From positions 62,001 to 126,000 of the forward strand of contig BCWJ01000009.1 in NCBI GenBank assembly GCA_001592145.1: a stretch of 64,000 nucleotides of DNA, given 5' to 3'. The notes beneath the pieces are model-generated. The model did no database searches. It saw only the letters and a program-made list of their open reading frames with translations, and was not told the origin of the DNA. Of the stretch, positions 49,597 to 58,019 are shown one piece after another (the first letter of the stretch is position 1; every line of letters starts with the position of its first letter). Made by a program: the position numbers and the translations under genes. The stretch is from Xylanimicrobium pachnodae JCM 13526 = NBRC 107786. GTDB taxonomy: Bacteria > Actinomycetota > Actinomycetes > Actinomycetales > Cellulomonadaceae.

Positions 49597-51795
49597 ATGT
49601 CCACGTTCCCGGAGGCAGTGCGCGCCCTGACCGACGACGCCCTCGTCGCGGTGCTGCGGGCCCGCCCGGACCTGGCCTACCCGTCCCCCTCCACGCTGCG
49701 CTCGCTCGCGGCTCGCGCCGCGTCGCGCACCTCGCTCGACCGGGCGCTCGCCCGCCTCGACACCCCCACGCTCCAGGTGCTCGGCGCCCTGGTCACGCTG
49801 AGCCGGTCCGGCCGCGCCCCGGGCGGCACGCCGTCCGACGACGCCGGGCGCCCGCCGCTGCCCACCGTCACCGCCGACGACGTCGCCGCCGCGGTGGGTG
49901 CGACGACGCCGGACGACGCCGCCGCCGTAGACGCGGTCCTCGCGCGCGCGACGGCGCAGGCGCTCGTCTGGGCGCCCGCCCCGGGCGCGGTGGCCCCGGC
50001 GCCCGGCCTGGACGAGGTCCTCGACCCCGTCGCACCCACCCCCCTGCCCGAGCGGTGGTCGCCCGTGCCCCCGGCACCCGTCGACCCCCGCCCGCTGCCC
50101 ACCGCCGTCGTCGACGCGGAGGCGGCGGGCGCCGCCGTCGAGGCGGTGCGTCTGGTGGACACGCTGGTGCGGGCCTGGCAGGACGCGCCACCGCCCGTGC
50201 TGCGTTCCGGCGGGCTCGGGGTCCGCGACGTGCACCGCACCGCCCGTCTCCTGGAGGTCGACGACCAGGTCGCCGCGACCGTGATCGAGCTCGCGGCCGG
50301 CGCGGGGCTCGTGGACGACGACGGCGAGGACCCGCCGTCGTACGTGCTCACCACGCGGGCCGACGCGTGGGACGAGGCGGGCACCGCCGAACGCTGGGGC
50401 ATGCTCGCCACGGCGTGGGCCGGCACCCGCCGTACGCCGTGGCTCGCCGGGACCCGCGACGAGAAGGGGGCGCTGCGTCCCCCGCTCGGCACAGGGCTGA
50501 GCCGCGGCTGGGTGCCCCGCCTGCGCACCCAGATCCTGACCGCGCTCGCCACCCTGGGCCCGATCGGGGTGCGCCCCGCCGACGTGTGCGCGGACCTCGC
50601 CTGGCGCAGCCCGCGCGCCGTGCCCCCGGAGTCGGCCGTCACGGGCCTGCTGGCCGAGGCGGCCCTGCTGGGGGTCACGGGCGCGGGAGCCCTGGCCACC
50701 ACGGGCCGCACCATGCTCGACCTGCTGGACCCCGACGGGGCGTCGACGAGCTCGCCGGGCGGGGACGCCGAGGCCGTCCTGGCGGCCACGCTCACCACCA
50801 TCCTGCCCGAGCCCGTGGACGACCTGCTCCTGCAGGGCGACCTCACCGGCGTCGTGCCCGGCCGCCCCTCGCACGAGCTGGTACGGCTCATCGAGGACGC
50901 GGCGGAGGTCGAGTCGCGCGGTGCCGCCACCACCGTGCGCTTCACCCCCGCCTCGGTGACGCGGGCGCTCGACGCGGGCACCACGGCGGACGACCTGCTG
51001 GCGACCCTCTCCCGGGTGTCCCGCACACCGGTACCCCAGGCGCTCGACTACCTGGTGCGGGACACCGCGCGGCGACACGCCTCCCTGCGCGTGGGCGCCG
51101 CCGGGTCCTACGTGCGCGCCGCCGACCCCGCGGTGCTGACCGGCCTGGCGGAAGACCCCCGGCTGGCGGGGCTCGGCCTGATCCGGCTCGCCCCCACCGT
51201 GCTCGCCGCCGCGGTCCCGGCCGCGGCGGTCCAGTCGGCGCTTCGTGGGCGGGGGCTGGCCGCCGCTCTCGAAGGACCCGACGGGCAGCCCCTCGGGCGC
51301 CTCGCCCACCCCGCCCGGATCGAGCGCGGCGGGGCGCGCCTGCTCCGGGCCGCCTACCACGCACCGGGTCCGGCGTCCGACGCGGAGCGGCTGGCCCTCG
51401 TGGGGCAGCTACGGATCGCCGACGGCGGGGGGCGCCGGTCGCCCTTCGCGTCCACGGCCGGCGGCACGGCCGGGGTGTCGGGGCCCGCGCTCGCGCGCGC
51501 TGCACTCGCCGCCGCCGGGCGCACAGGTCCCCCGTCGGGTCCGACGCCGTCGGCCGGGGCGGGAACGATCACGCCCGGCGACGCGTTGGCCCTGCTGCGC
51601 GATGCCGTCCGTGACGGCGGGCACGTGTGGCTGCACCTGGTGGACGGCCGCGGTCAGCCGCTGCGTCGGCGGGTGCGCCCGCTCCGGCTGGACGCCGGGC
51701 GGCTGCGTGCCCTGGACACCCAGCGCGGCTCCGAGCTGACGGTCGCGGTGCACCGCATCGCGGGCGTCGACCCCGACGACGACCCGGGCGACTGA
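49597..51795 (+). CDS. Helicase-associated domain protein (XPB partner)
   Basis: A 732-residue protein with no P-loop visible. Its C-terminal third matches the helicase-associated (Helicase_C_3) domain found next to XPB genes in actinobacteria: LQGDLTGVVPGRPS, ALDYLVRDTARRHASLRVG and LRRRVRPLRLDAGRLRALD. The first ~500 residues are helical and Ala/Pro-rich, with FPEAVRALTDDALVAVLRARPDL at the start. It lies 55 bp before the XPB-like helicase gene, so I infer joint action in DNA repair. The exact role is not established. The long opening upstream of 49597 runs antisense to the cold-shock gene and is not used. Confidence 0.85.
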   Translation: MSTFPEAVRALTDDALVAVLRARPDLAYPSPSTLRSLAARAASRTSLDRALARLDTPTLQVLGALVTLSRSGRAPGGTPSDDAGRPPLPTVTADDVAAAVGATTPDDAAAVDAVLARATAQALVWAPAPGAVAPAPGLDEVLDPVAPTPLPERWSPVPPAPVDPRPLPTAVVDAEAAGAAVEAVRLVDTLVRAWQDAPPPVLRSGGLGVRDVHRTARLLEVDDQVAATVIELAAGAGLVDDDGEDPPSYVLTTRADAWDEAGTAERWGMLATAWAGTRRTPWLAGTRDEKGALRPPLGTGLSRGWVPRLRTQILTALATLGPIGVRPADVCADLAWRSPRAVPPESAVTGLLAEAALLGVTGAGALATTGRTMLDLLDPDGASTSSPGGDAEAVLAATLTTILPEPVDDLLLQGDLTGVVPGRPSHELVRLIEDAAEVESRGAATTVRFTPASVTRALDAGTTADDLLATLSRVSRTPVPQALDYLVRDTARRHASLRVGAAGSYVRAADPAVLTGLAEDPRLAGLGLIRLAPTVLAAAVPAAAVQSALRGRGLAAALEGPDGQPLGRLAHPARIERGGARLLRAAYHAPGPASDAERLALVGQLRIADGGGRRSPFASTAGGTAGVSGPALARAALAAAGRTGPPSGPTPSAGAGTITPGDALALLRDAVRDGGHVWLHLVDGRGQPLRRRVRPLRLDAGRLRALDTQRGSELTVAVHRIAGVDPDDDPGD

Positions 51796-51850
51796 CCCGA
51801 CCCGGTGGTCCCGTCGAGACCACCGAAGTACCAGTACGAAGGAGCAGCAC

Positions 51851-53524
51851 ATGCCCGACGGCCCCCTGATCGTGCAGAGCGACAAGTCGCTCCTGCTGGA
51901 GGTGGACCACCCGCGCGCGGACGAGTGCCGCCGCGCCATCGCACCCTTCGCCGAGCTGGAGCGGGCCCCCGAGCACGTGCACACCTACCGGCTCACGAGC
52001 CTGGGACTGTGGAACGCGCGCGCGGCAGGGCACGACGCCGAGCAGGTGGTCAACACCCTCATCGAGTACTCGCGCTACCCGGTGCCGCACGCGCTGCTGG
52101 TCGACGTCGCCGAGACGATGGACCGCTACGGCCGCCTGACCCTGCACGCGCACCCCACGCACGGGCTGGTGCTGGAGGCGAGCGACAGGGCCGTGCTCGC
52201 GGAGGTGCTCAAGTCCCGCCGCACGTCCGGTCTGCTGGGCGAGCGGATCGACGACCAGACCGTCGTCGTGCACCCCTCGGAGCGCGGTCACCTCAAGCAG
52301 GTGCTGGTCAAGCTGGGCTGGCCGGCCGAGGACCTCGCGGGGTACGTGGACGGCGAGAAGCACCCGATCGCGCTCACGCACGACGCCGTACCGATCGGTG
52401 GCGGGCCGATCAAGCACTGGGAGCTGCGGCCCTACCAGGCGCAGGCGGTCGACGCGTTCTGGTACGGCGGCTCCGGCGTCGTCGTCCTGCCGTGCGGTGC
52501 GGGCAAGACGATCGTGGGCGCGGCCTCGATGGCGAAGTCGGGCACGACGACGCTGATCCTGGTGACCAACACGGTCAGCGCACGGCAGTGGAAGGACGAG
52601 CTGATCCGCCGCACCACGCTGACGGAGGACGAGATCGGCGAGTACTCGGGCACCCGCAAGGAGATCAAGCCCGTCACGATCGCCACCTACCAGGTGCTGA
52701 CCACCAAGCGGAAGGGCGTGTACTCCCACCTGGAGCTGCTCGACGCTCGCGACTGGGGGCTGATCGTGTACGACGAGGTGCACCTGCTGCCCGCCCCCAT
52801 CTTTCGCATGACCGCGGACCTGCAGGCCCGGCGGCGCCTGGGGCTGACGGCCACCCTCGTCCGGGAGGACGGACGCGAGGACGAGGTGTTCTCGCTCATC
52901 GGCCCCAAGCGGTACGACGCCCCGTGGAAGGACATCGAGGCGCAGGGGTACATCGCGCCGGCCGACTGCGTGGAGGTGCGGCTCACCCTGCCCGAGTCGG
53001 AGCGGATGACGTACGCGATCGCCGAGCCGGAGGACAAGTACCGGCTGGCGGCCACCGCGTCGGGCAAGAACCGGGTGGTCTCGCGGATCGTCGAGACGCA
53101 CCCCGACGATCAGGTGCTCGTCATCGGGCAGTACCTCGACCAGCTCGAGGAGCTGTCCGCCCACCTGGACGCGCCCCTGATCACCGGGGCGACGACCGTG
53201 CGCGAACGGCAGCGCCTGTTCGACGCGTTCCGCTCCGGTGAGGTGTCGCGCCTGGTGGTGTCCAAGGTGGCGAACTTCTCGATCGACCTGCCGGAGGCGT
53301 CGGTGGCGATCCAGGTGTCCGGCTCGTTCGGTTCCCGTCAGGAGGAGGCGCAGCGTCTGGGCCGGGTGATGCGCCCCAAGGCCGACGGCCGCACGGCCCA
53401 CTTCTACGCGGTGGTGGCGCGCGACACCGTGGACCAGGACTTCGCCGCCCACCGCCAGCGCTTCCTGGCCGAGCAGGGCTACGCCTACCGGATCACTGAT
53501 GCCGAGGACTTCGACCCGGCGTAG
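51851..53524 (+). CDS. XPB-like superfamily 2 DNA repair helicase
   Basis: A 557-residue 3'-5' helicase of the bacterial XPB/Rad25 group. An N-terminal damage-recognition-like region (residues 1-190) precedes LRPYQAQAVDAFW, Walker A PCGAGKT (~215-221), Walker B DEVH (~307), motif III LTATLVREDGRE and motif VI QEEAQRLGRVMRP (~497-509). It unwinds DNA with ATP. ATG at 51851 follows AAGGAGCAGCAC. The stop lies in a segment duplicated 92 bp downstream. Confidence 0.94.
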   Translation: MPDGPLIVQSDKSLLLEVDHPRADECRRAIAPFAELERAPEHVHTYRLTSLGLWNARAAGHDAEQVVNTLIEYSRYPVPHALLVDVAETMDRYGRLTLHAHPTHGLVLEASDRAVLAEVLKSRRTSGLLGERIDDQTVVVHPSERGHLKQVLVKLGWPAEDLAGYVDGEKHPIALTHDAVPIGGGPIKHWELRPYQAQAVDAFWYGGSGVVVLPCGAGKTIVGAASMAKSGTTTLILVTNTVSARQWKDELIRRTTLTEDEIGEYSGTRKEIKPVTIATYQVLTTKRKGVYSHLELLDARDWGLIVYDEVHLLPAPIFRMTADLQARRRLGLTATLVREDGREDEVFSLIGPKRYDAPWKDIEAQGYIAPADCVEVRLTLPESERMTYAIAEPEDKYRLAATASGKNRVVSRIVETHPDDQVLVIGQYLDQLEELSAHLDAPLITGATTVRERQRLFDAFRSGEVSRLVVSKVANFSIDLPEASVAIQVSGSFGSRQEEAQRLGRVMRPKADGRTAHFYAVVARDTVDQDFAAHRQRFLAEQGYAYRITDAEDFDPA

Positions 53525-53630
53525 TGAAGGGTGGGGCCTGAGGAACGAGGGACCCGCCCGGAACGGAGCGGGGTCGAAGTCCGACCAGACAACACGAGGA
53601 CTTCGACCCGGCGCAGTGACGGGCGGGGTG
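53504..53630. repeat. Direct repeat of the XPB gene end, with an inverted copy forming a hairpin
   Basis: A ~35-bp segment including the last five codons and stop of the XPB-like gene (53504-53538) recurs imperfectly at 53596-53630; the first 17 bp are identical. An inverted copy gggtcgaagtcc (53571-53582) pairs perfectly with ggacttcgaccc (53598-53609) over a 15-base loop, giving a terminator-like hairpin. Confidence 0.85.
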
Positions 53631-53657
53631 GGCTCGGCGCGCATTGTCCGGTCGGGA

Positions 53658-53686
53658 TTGCACCTGGCACCGGCGCAGGTCAGGAT
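53658..53686 (+). promoter_or_regulatory. Promoter of the TPM gene
   Basis: TTGCAC (53658-53663), a 17-bp spacer and CAGGAT (53681-53686) precede the GTG at 53693 by 6 bp, so the transcript would be leaderless. Confidence 0.6.
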
Positions 53687-53692
53687 CGGTGA

Positions 53693-55786
53693 GTGAAACT
53701 CCCCGCCGCACGCCCCCGCCGCCTGCCCGCCCTGCTCGCCGCCGGAGCCGTCGCGGTGCTCGGCGCCGGGCTCGCGCTCGGGCCGGCGCTGGCTCCTGCC
53801 CCGGTGGCGTCCCAGGTGCTCCCCGCTGCACAGGCGGTGCCACCGCTGAGCAACGTCGACGGCGACATCACCGACCCGAACGACGTGCTGGGGGACAGCA
53901 AGGCGCAGGTGCAGGCGGCGATCGACCGGGTCGCCGACCAGACCGACCTGCTGTTGTTCGTCGTGTTCGTGGACAGCTTCGACGGCATCGACGGCAAGGA
54001 GTGGGCCGATCAGACGGCCACCTCGGCGGGCATGGGCCGTGGCGACGTGCTGGTGGCGATCGCCACCGGCGACCGCCAGTACGGCCTCTCGTGGGACAAC
54101 AACGTGCCCTTGACGAACAGTGACCTGGACGCCTTGGAGAACGCCGTCCGCACCGCGGCGCGCGCGCAGGCGACGGCCGGTGACGGCGGGGCGCAGTGGG
54201 CGGCGGTCCCGGTCGCCGCGGCGGACGCGCTGATCGACGCGCGCACGGGCGGCGGCGTGAACGCCGGGCTGATCCTGGTGATCGGCGGCGTCGTCGTGCT
54301 CGTGATCGTGGTCGCGGTCGTGGCCGTGCGACGGCGCAGGCGCGCGGCGGCGACGGCTGCCGCACCCGACCAGGATGCCCTGGCGGGGCTGAGCACGGAC
54401 GAGCTCAGCACGCGGGCGGCGAAGGCGCTGGTGGAGATCGACGACGCCCTGCGCACCTCGGAGCAGGAGCTGGGGTTCGCGCAGGCCGAGTTCGGCTTGG
54501 AGGCGACCGGCGAGTTCGAGGCGACCCTGGCCACGGCCAAGCGGGACGTCCAGGAGGCGTTCGTGCTGCGTCAGCACCTCGACGACGACGTCCCGGACCC
54601 GGAGGCGCAGAAGCGTGCCTGGCTGGGGCAGATCATCACGTTGGTGGACGGTGCGGCGTCGGCGCTCGACGGCCAGACGAAGGCGTTCGACGAGATGCGC
54701 CAGCTGGCCGAGCGGGCCCCGCAGGTGCTCGCGGAGACGTCCCAGCGCGCGGACGAGATCGCGGCACGCATCACGGTGGCTCACCAGGAGCTGGCCACGC
54801 TGGCGGCCACCTACCCGCAGACGGCGCTGGCCTCGGTGATCGAGAACCCGCGCCAGGCGGAGACGCTGGTGGAGCAGGCCCGCTCCGCCGTCGCGGCCGG
54901 GCAGGAGGCGCTGACGAAGCGCAACCGCAACGGCGCCGTCGCCCAGGCGCGCGGGGCGCAGAACGCCTTGGGCCAGGCCGTGAAGCTGCTCGACGCCGTC
55001 GGGTCCGCGGGCCAGGAGCTGGCCGGGGCGGGGGCCAAGCTGGACGCGGCGCTCGCCTCGATCACCGCGGACCTGGCGGATGCGCAGCGGCTCGGCCCGG
55101 TCATCGCCGCGGCGGGGGACGACACGGTGGCTCCGGCCGCGTCCGAGGCGCAGGCCGCCGTCGCCCAGGGGCAGGCGGCCAAGCAGGGCGGCGACCCGCT
55201 GGCCGCCCTGGCGCGGCTCGCCGCCGCGGAGGCGGCCCTCGACGAGCGGTTGGCCCCGGCCCGTGAGCGGGCCGAGGCCGACGCCCGGGCGGCCGCCCTG
55301 CTGCGCGACACGCTGGGGCGCGTCGAGTCGCAGGTGCGCGCCATCGACGACTTCATCTCCACGCGTCGGCAGGCCGTGGGCCCCGACGCCCGCACCCGCC
55401 TGGCCGAGGCCACGCGCCTGGTGGGCGAGGCGCGCAGGCTCGCCCCGTCGGACCCGTCCGCGGCCCTGCAGCAGGCCCAGCAGGCCGAGCAGTACGCGTC
55501 GAGCGCGGCCCGCATGGCGCAGGCGGACGTGTCGGGGTGGGGCCAGCAGCAGCAGGGTGGCGGCATGAACGTGGGCGGGATGGTGCTGGGCGGCATCCTG
55601 CTCGACTCGATCCTGCGCGGTGGCGGCGGCATCGGCGGCGGCATGGGCCGCGGCCGGCCGGGCGGGCGCGGCCACGGTGGTGGGTTCGGCGGCGGCTACG
55701 GTGGCGGCGGTTTCGGGGGCGGCGGTCGCGGCGGTGGCGGCGGCGGGTTCTCCGGCGGCCGAGGGGGCCGCGGCGGCAGGTTCTGA
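53693..55786 (+). CDS. TPM domain-containing membrane protein with Gly-rich tail
   Basis: A 697-residue protein. A signal peptide (residues ~1-45) leads to an extracytoplasmic TPM domain (~48-180, DLLLFVVFVDSFDG and GDVLVAIATGDRQYGLSW), one helix (~190-212), then a long cytoplasmic helical, coiled-coil-like part with many Ala/Gln/Glu (213-~600). It ends with a Gly/Arg-rich tail of ~75 residues. TPM proteins are linked to membrane-complex maintenance; the cytoplasmic arm could meet PspA, encoded 50 bp downstream. GTG at 53693 is set by the promoter. The gene end carries a 16-bp tandem repeat. Confidence 0.9.
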   Translation: MKLPAARPRRLPALLAAGAVAVLGAGLALGPALAPAPVASQVLPAAQAVPPLSNVDGDITDPNDVLGDSKAQVQAAIDRVADQTDLLLFVVFVDSFDGIDGKEWADQTATSAGMGRGDVLVAIATGDRQYGLSWDNNVPLTNSDLDALENAVRTAARAQATAGDGGAQWAAVPVAAADALIDARTGGGVNAGLILVIGGVVVLVIVVAVVAVRRRRRAAATAAAPDQDALAGLSTDELSTRAAKALVEIDDALRTSEQELGFAQAEFGLEATGEFEATLATAKRDVQEAFVLRQHLDDDVPDPEAQKRAWLGQIITLVDGAASALDGQTKAFDEMRQLAERAPQVLAETSQRADEIAARITVAHQELATLAATYPQTALASVIENPRQAETLVEQARSAVAAGQEALTKRNRNGAVAQARGAQNALGQAVKLLDAVGSAGQELAGAGAKLDAALASITADLADAQRLGPVIAAAGDDTVAPAASEAQAAVAQGQAAKQGGDPLAALARLAAAEAALDERLAPARERAEADARAAALLRDTLGRVESQVRAIDDFISTRRQAVGPDARTRLAEATRLVGEARRLAPSDPSAALQQAQQAEQYASSAARMAQADVSGWGQQQQGGGMNVGGMVLGGILLDSILRGGGGIGGGMGRGRPGGRGHGGGFGGGYGGGGFGGGGRGGGGGGFSGGRGGRGGRF

Positions 55787-55811
55787 GCATTCCCCGGTTC
55801 TGAGCATTCCC
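55779..55811. repeat. 16-bp tandem repeat duplicating the TPM stop codon
   Basis: ggttctgagcattccc occurs at 55779-55794 and 55796-55811, one base apart. The first copy contains the TGA that ends the TPM gene, and the second carries a TGA in the intergenic gap. Confidence 0.92.
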
Positions 55812-55836
55812 GATCGACGACGAGAGGCAGCATCCC

Positions 55837-56574
55837 ATGACCGAGAAGCAGTCAATCCTGGGCCGCATCACCCAGCTGACCAAGGCGAACATCAACGCGC
55901 TGCTGGACCGCGCCGAGGACCCGCAGAAGATGCTGGACCAGCTGGTGCGCGACTTCACCAACAACATCGCGGACGCCGAGCAGGCGATCGCCCAGACGAT
56001 CGGCAACCTGCGCCTGGCCGAGCAGGACTACGACGAGGACGTCGCCGCCGTGCGCGAGTGGGGCAGCAAGGCCCTGGCCGCGTCCCGGAAGGCGGACGAG
56101 TACCGCGCCGCGGGCGACGTCGCGAACGCGGACAAGTTCGACCAGCTCGCGAAGATCGCCCTGCGCAAGCAGCTCGACGCCGAGTCCGAGGTCAAGCAGG
56201 CGCAGCCGATGATCGAGTCGCAGCGCCAGACGGTCGACAAGCTCAAGTCCGGCCTCGCCCAGATGAAGGACCGGCTGGCCGAGCTGCGGTCCAAGCGCGA
56301 CTCCCTGGTGGCCCGTTCGAAGGCCGCCCAGGCCCAGCAGACCGTGCAGACCGCCATCAGCTCGATCAACGTGCTGGACCCGACGTCCGAGCTGGGCCGG
56401 TTCGAGGAGGCGGTGCGCCGCGAGGAGGCCAAGGCGATCGGGCAGGCGGAGATCGCGGCCACCTCGCTCGACCAGCAGTTCGCCGAGCTCGAGGCGTCGG
56501 ACAAGGACATCGAGCTGGAGGCGCGCCTGGCCGCCCTGAAGTCGGGCGGCGCCGCCCCGCAGATCGGCCAGTGA
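55837..56574 (+). CDS. PspA/IM30 family membrane-stress protein
   Basis: A 245-residue, almost wholly helical protein that opens with an amphipathic segment SILGRITQLTKANINALLDRAEDPQKML and continues as coiled coil. This is the PspA/Vipp1 pattern, an ESCRT-III-like protein that coats and repairs the cytoplasmic membrane. ATG at 55837, with GAGAGG ~10 bp upstream. It follows the TPM gene and is probably in its operon. A strong terminator lies directly after the stop. Confidence 0.93.
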   Translation: MTEKQSILGRITQLTKANINALLDRAEDPQKMLDQLVRDFTNNIADAEQAIAQTIGNLRLAEQDYDEDVAAVREWGSKALAASRKADEYRAAGDVANADKFDQLAKIALRKQLDAESEVKQAQPMIESQRQTVDKLKSGLAQMKDRLAELRSKRDSLVARSKAAQAQQTVQTAISSINVLDPTSELGRFEEAVRREEAKAIGQAEIAATSLDQQFAELEASDKDIELEARLAALKSGGAAPQIGQ

Positions 56575-56579
56575 CGCAC

Positions 56580-56619
56580 CGACGTCGGGGGGCGTTGTGA
56601 CAGACGCCCCCCGGCGTCG
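56580..56619 (+). terminator. Rho-independent-like hairpin after pspA
   Basis: Arms 56580-56595 and 56604-56619 pair over 16 positions, with one G-T wobble and a core of six G-C pairs, around an 8-base loop. No U-run. Confidence 0.75.
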
Positions 56620-56646
56620 TCGGACCCGGCACGGCCCGCGACGGCC

Positions 56647-56652
56647 TACCCT
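56647..56652 (+). promoter_or_regulatory. -10 box of the NYN gene, probable leaderless start
   Basis: TACCCT ends 6 bp before the ATG at 56659, with no ribosome site between. Confidence 0.5.
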
Positions 56653-56658
56653 TGCGGC

Positions 56659-57219
56659 ATGTCGCAGCGCAAGACGTACCTGCTCGTCGACGGGGAGAAC
56701 ATCGACGCGACCCTTGGCATGAACGTGCTGGGCCGCCGCCCCAACCCGGACGAAAGGCCACGCTGGGACCGCATCACGGCGTTCGCCGCGCAGGTGTGGG
56801 ACCAGGAGGTCGTCCCGCTGTTCTTCCTCAACGCCACGAGCGGCCAGATGCCGATGCCGTTCGTCCAGGCGCTGCTCGCGATGGGGTACCGCCCCATCCC
56901 GCTGGCCGGGTCCGCCACCGAGAAGGTGGTGGACATCGGTATCCAGCGCACCCTGGACGCCCTCGTGGACCGTGAGGGCGACGTGCTGCTGGCCAGCCAC
57001 GACGGCGACTTCCTCCCGCAGATGGAGGCGCTGCTGGGTGACGACCGCCGGGTGGGTCTGCTCGCGTTCCGCGAGTTCGTCAACGCCCGGTTCGCGGAGC
57101 TGACCGCACGCGGCCTGCACACCTTCGATCTCGAAGGCGACACGGGTGCGTTCACCGCCCCGCTGCCACGCGTGCGGATCATTCCGCTCGACGAGTTCGA
57201 CCCGCTGCGGTACCTGTAA
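56659..57219 (+). CDS. NYN domain-containing protein, PIN-like RNase fold
   Basis: A 186-residue protein whose NYN (PIN-like) fold has the expected acidic residues: Asp11 in LLVDGENIDA, Asp in KVVDIGIQRTLDAL and ASHDGDFLPQM. Such proteins are predicted metal-dependent RNases. The N-terminus YLLVDGENI is almost a family signature. It stands alone, between two terminators or promoters, with no partner gene that reveals its target. Confidence 0.92.
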   Translation: MSQRKTYLLVDGENIDATLGMNVLGRRPNPDERPRWDRITAFAAQVWDQEVVPLFFLNATSGQMPMPFVQALLAMGYRPIPLAGSATEKVVDIGIQRTLDALVDREGDVLLASHDGDFLPQMEALLGDDRRVGLLAFREFVNARFAELTARGLHTFDLEGDTGAFTAPLPRVRIIPLDEFDPLRYL

Positions 57220-57228
57220 CACTCAGGG

Positions 57229-57260
57229 TTCCTCCAGGCATTCGTCCAGGCGTCGTCCAG
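57229..57260. promoter_or_regulatory. Three direct repeats before the response regulator gene
   Basis: ttcctccagg (57229-57238), ttcgtccagg (57241-57250) and gtcgtccag (57252-57260) repeat with an 11-12 bp period, about one DNA turn. They lie 24 bp before the ATG at 57284. OmpR-family regulators bind such arrays, so autoregulation is plausible. Confidence 0.45.
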
Positions 57261-57283
57261 CATCCTGCGGCACACTGGCGAGC

Positions 57284-58018
57284 ATGAGCGCCGCACACAC
57301 CCCCGAGGCCAAGCTCGTCGTGGTCGACGACGAGCCGAACATTCGTGAGCTCCTGGCCACGTCGTTGCGGTTCGCGGGGTTCGAGGTGCACGCGGCGGCC
57401 GACGGTCAGGGCGCCCTCCAGCTGGTGCGCGACCTGGAGCCGGACCTCGTGGTGCTCGACGTCATGCTGCCCGACCTCGACGGGTTCACGGTCACGCGCC
57501 GGATGCGCGAGACGGGCCGTCACACCCCGGTGGTGTTCCTCACCGCGAAGGACGACACGCAGGACAAGGTGCAGGGCCTGACGGTGGGCGGTGACGACTA
57601 CGTCACGAAGCCGTTCAGCCTCGAAGAGGTGGTGGCCCGCATCCGGGCGGTGCTGCGCCGCACGAACACGGCCCCCACCGACGACGACGCCGTGATGCGC
57701 GTGGGTGACCTGGAGCTCGACGAGGACTCGCACGAGGTGCGCCGCGCCGGCATCGAGGTGGACCTGTCCCCCACCGAGTTCAAGCTGCTGCGCTACCTCA
57801 TGCTGAACGCCGGCCGCGTGCTGTCCAAGGCGCAGATCCTCGACCACGTGTGGCAGTACGACTGGGGCGGCGACGCCAACATCGTCGAGTCCTACATCAG
57901 CTACCTGCGCCGCAAGATCGACAACGTCACGCCCCCCGGCGCGGCGGGGCCGCTCCCGGCGCTCATCCACACCAAGCGCGGCATCGGCTATCTCCTGCGC
58001 GCGCCGCAGGCGCGCTGA
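57284..58018 (+). CDS. OmpR/PhoB family response regulator
   Basis: A 244-residue two-domain regulator. Receiver: acidic pair Asp15-Asp16 in VVDDEPN, phosphoacceptor Asp59 in LVVLDVMLPD, Thr in FLTAKDD, Lys109 in YVTKPF. DNA-binding winged helix: VDLSPTEFKLLRYLMLNAGRV and VESYISYLRRKID, then GIGYLLR. ATG at 57284. It is followed one base after its stop by the kinase gene. It resembles actinobacterial TrcR/TcrA-type regulators. Confidence 0.96.
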   Translation: MSAAHTPEAKLVVVDDEPNIRELLATSLRFAGFEVHAAADGQGALQLVRDLEPDLVVLDVMLPDLDGFTVTRRMRETGRHTPVVFLTAKDDTQDKVQGLTVGGDDYVTKPFSLEEVVARIRAVLRRTNTAPTDDDAVMRVGDLELDEDSHEVRRAGIEVDLSPTEFKLLRYLMLNAGRVLSKAQILDHVWQYDWGGDANIVESYISYLRRKIDNVTPPGAAGPLPALIHTKRGIGYLLRAPQAR

Positions 58019-58019
58019 C

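Noticed and set aside
51569-55855. 1428-codon open frame on the minus strand
   Set aside because: It runs antisense through the XPB and TPM genes with Arg/Leu/Gly-rich low-complexity sequence. The opposite strand holds recognisable families.
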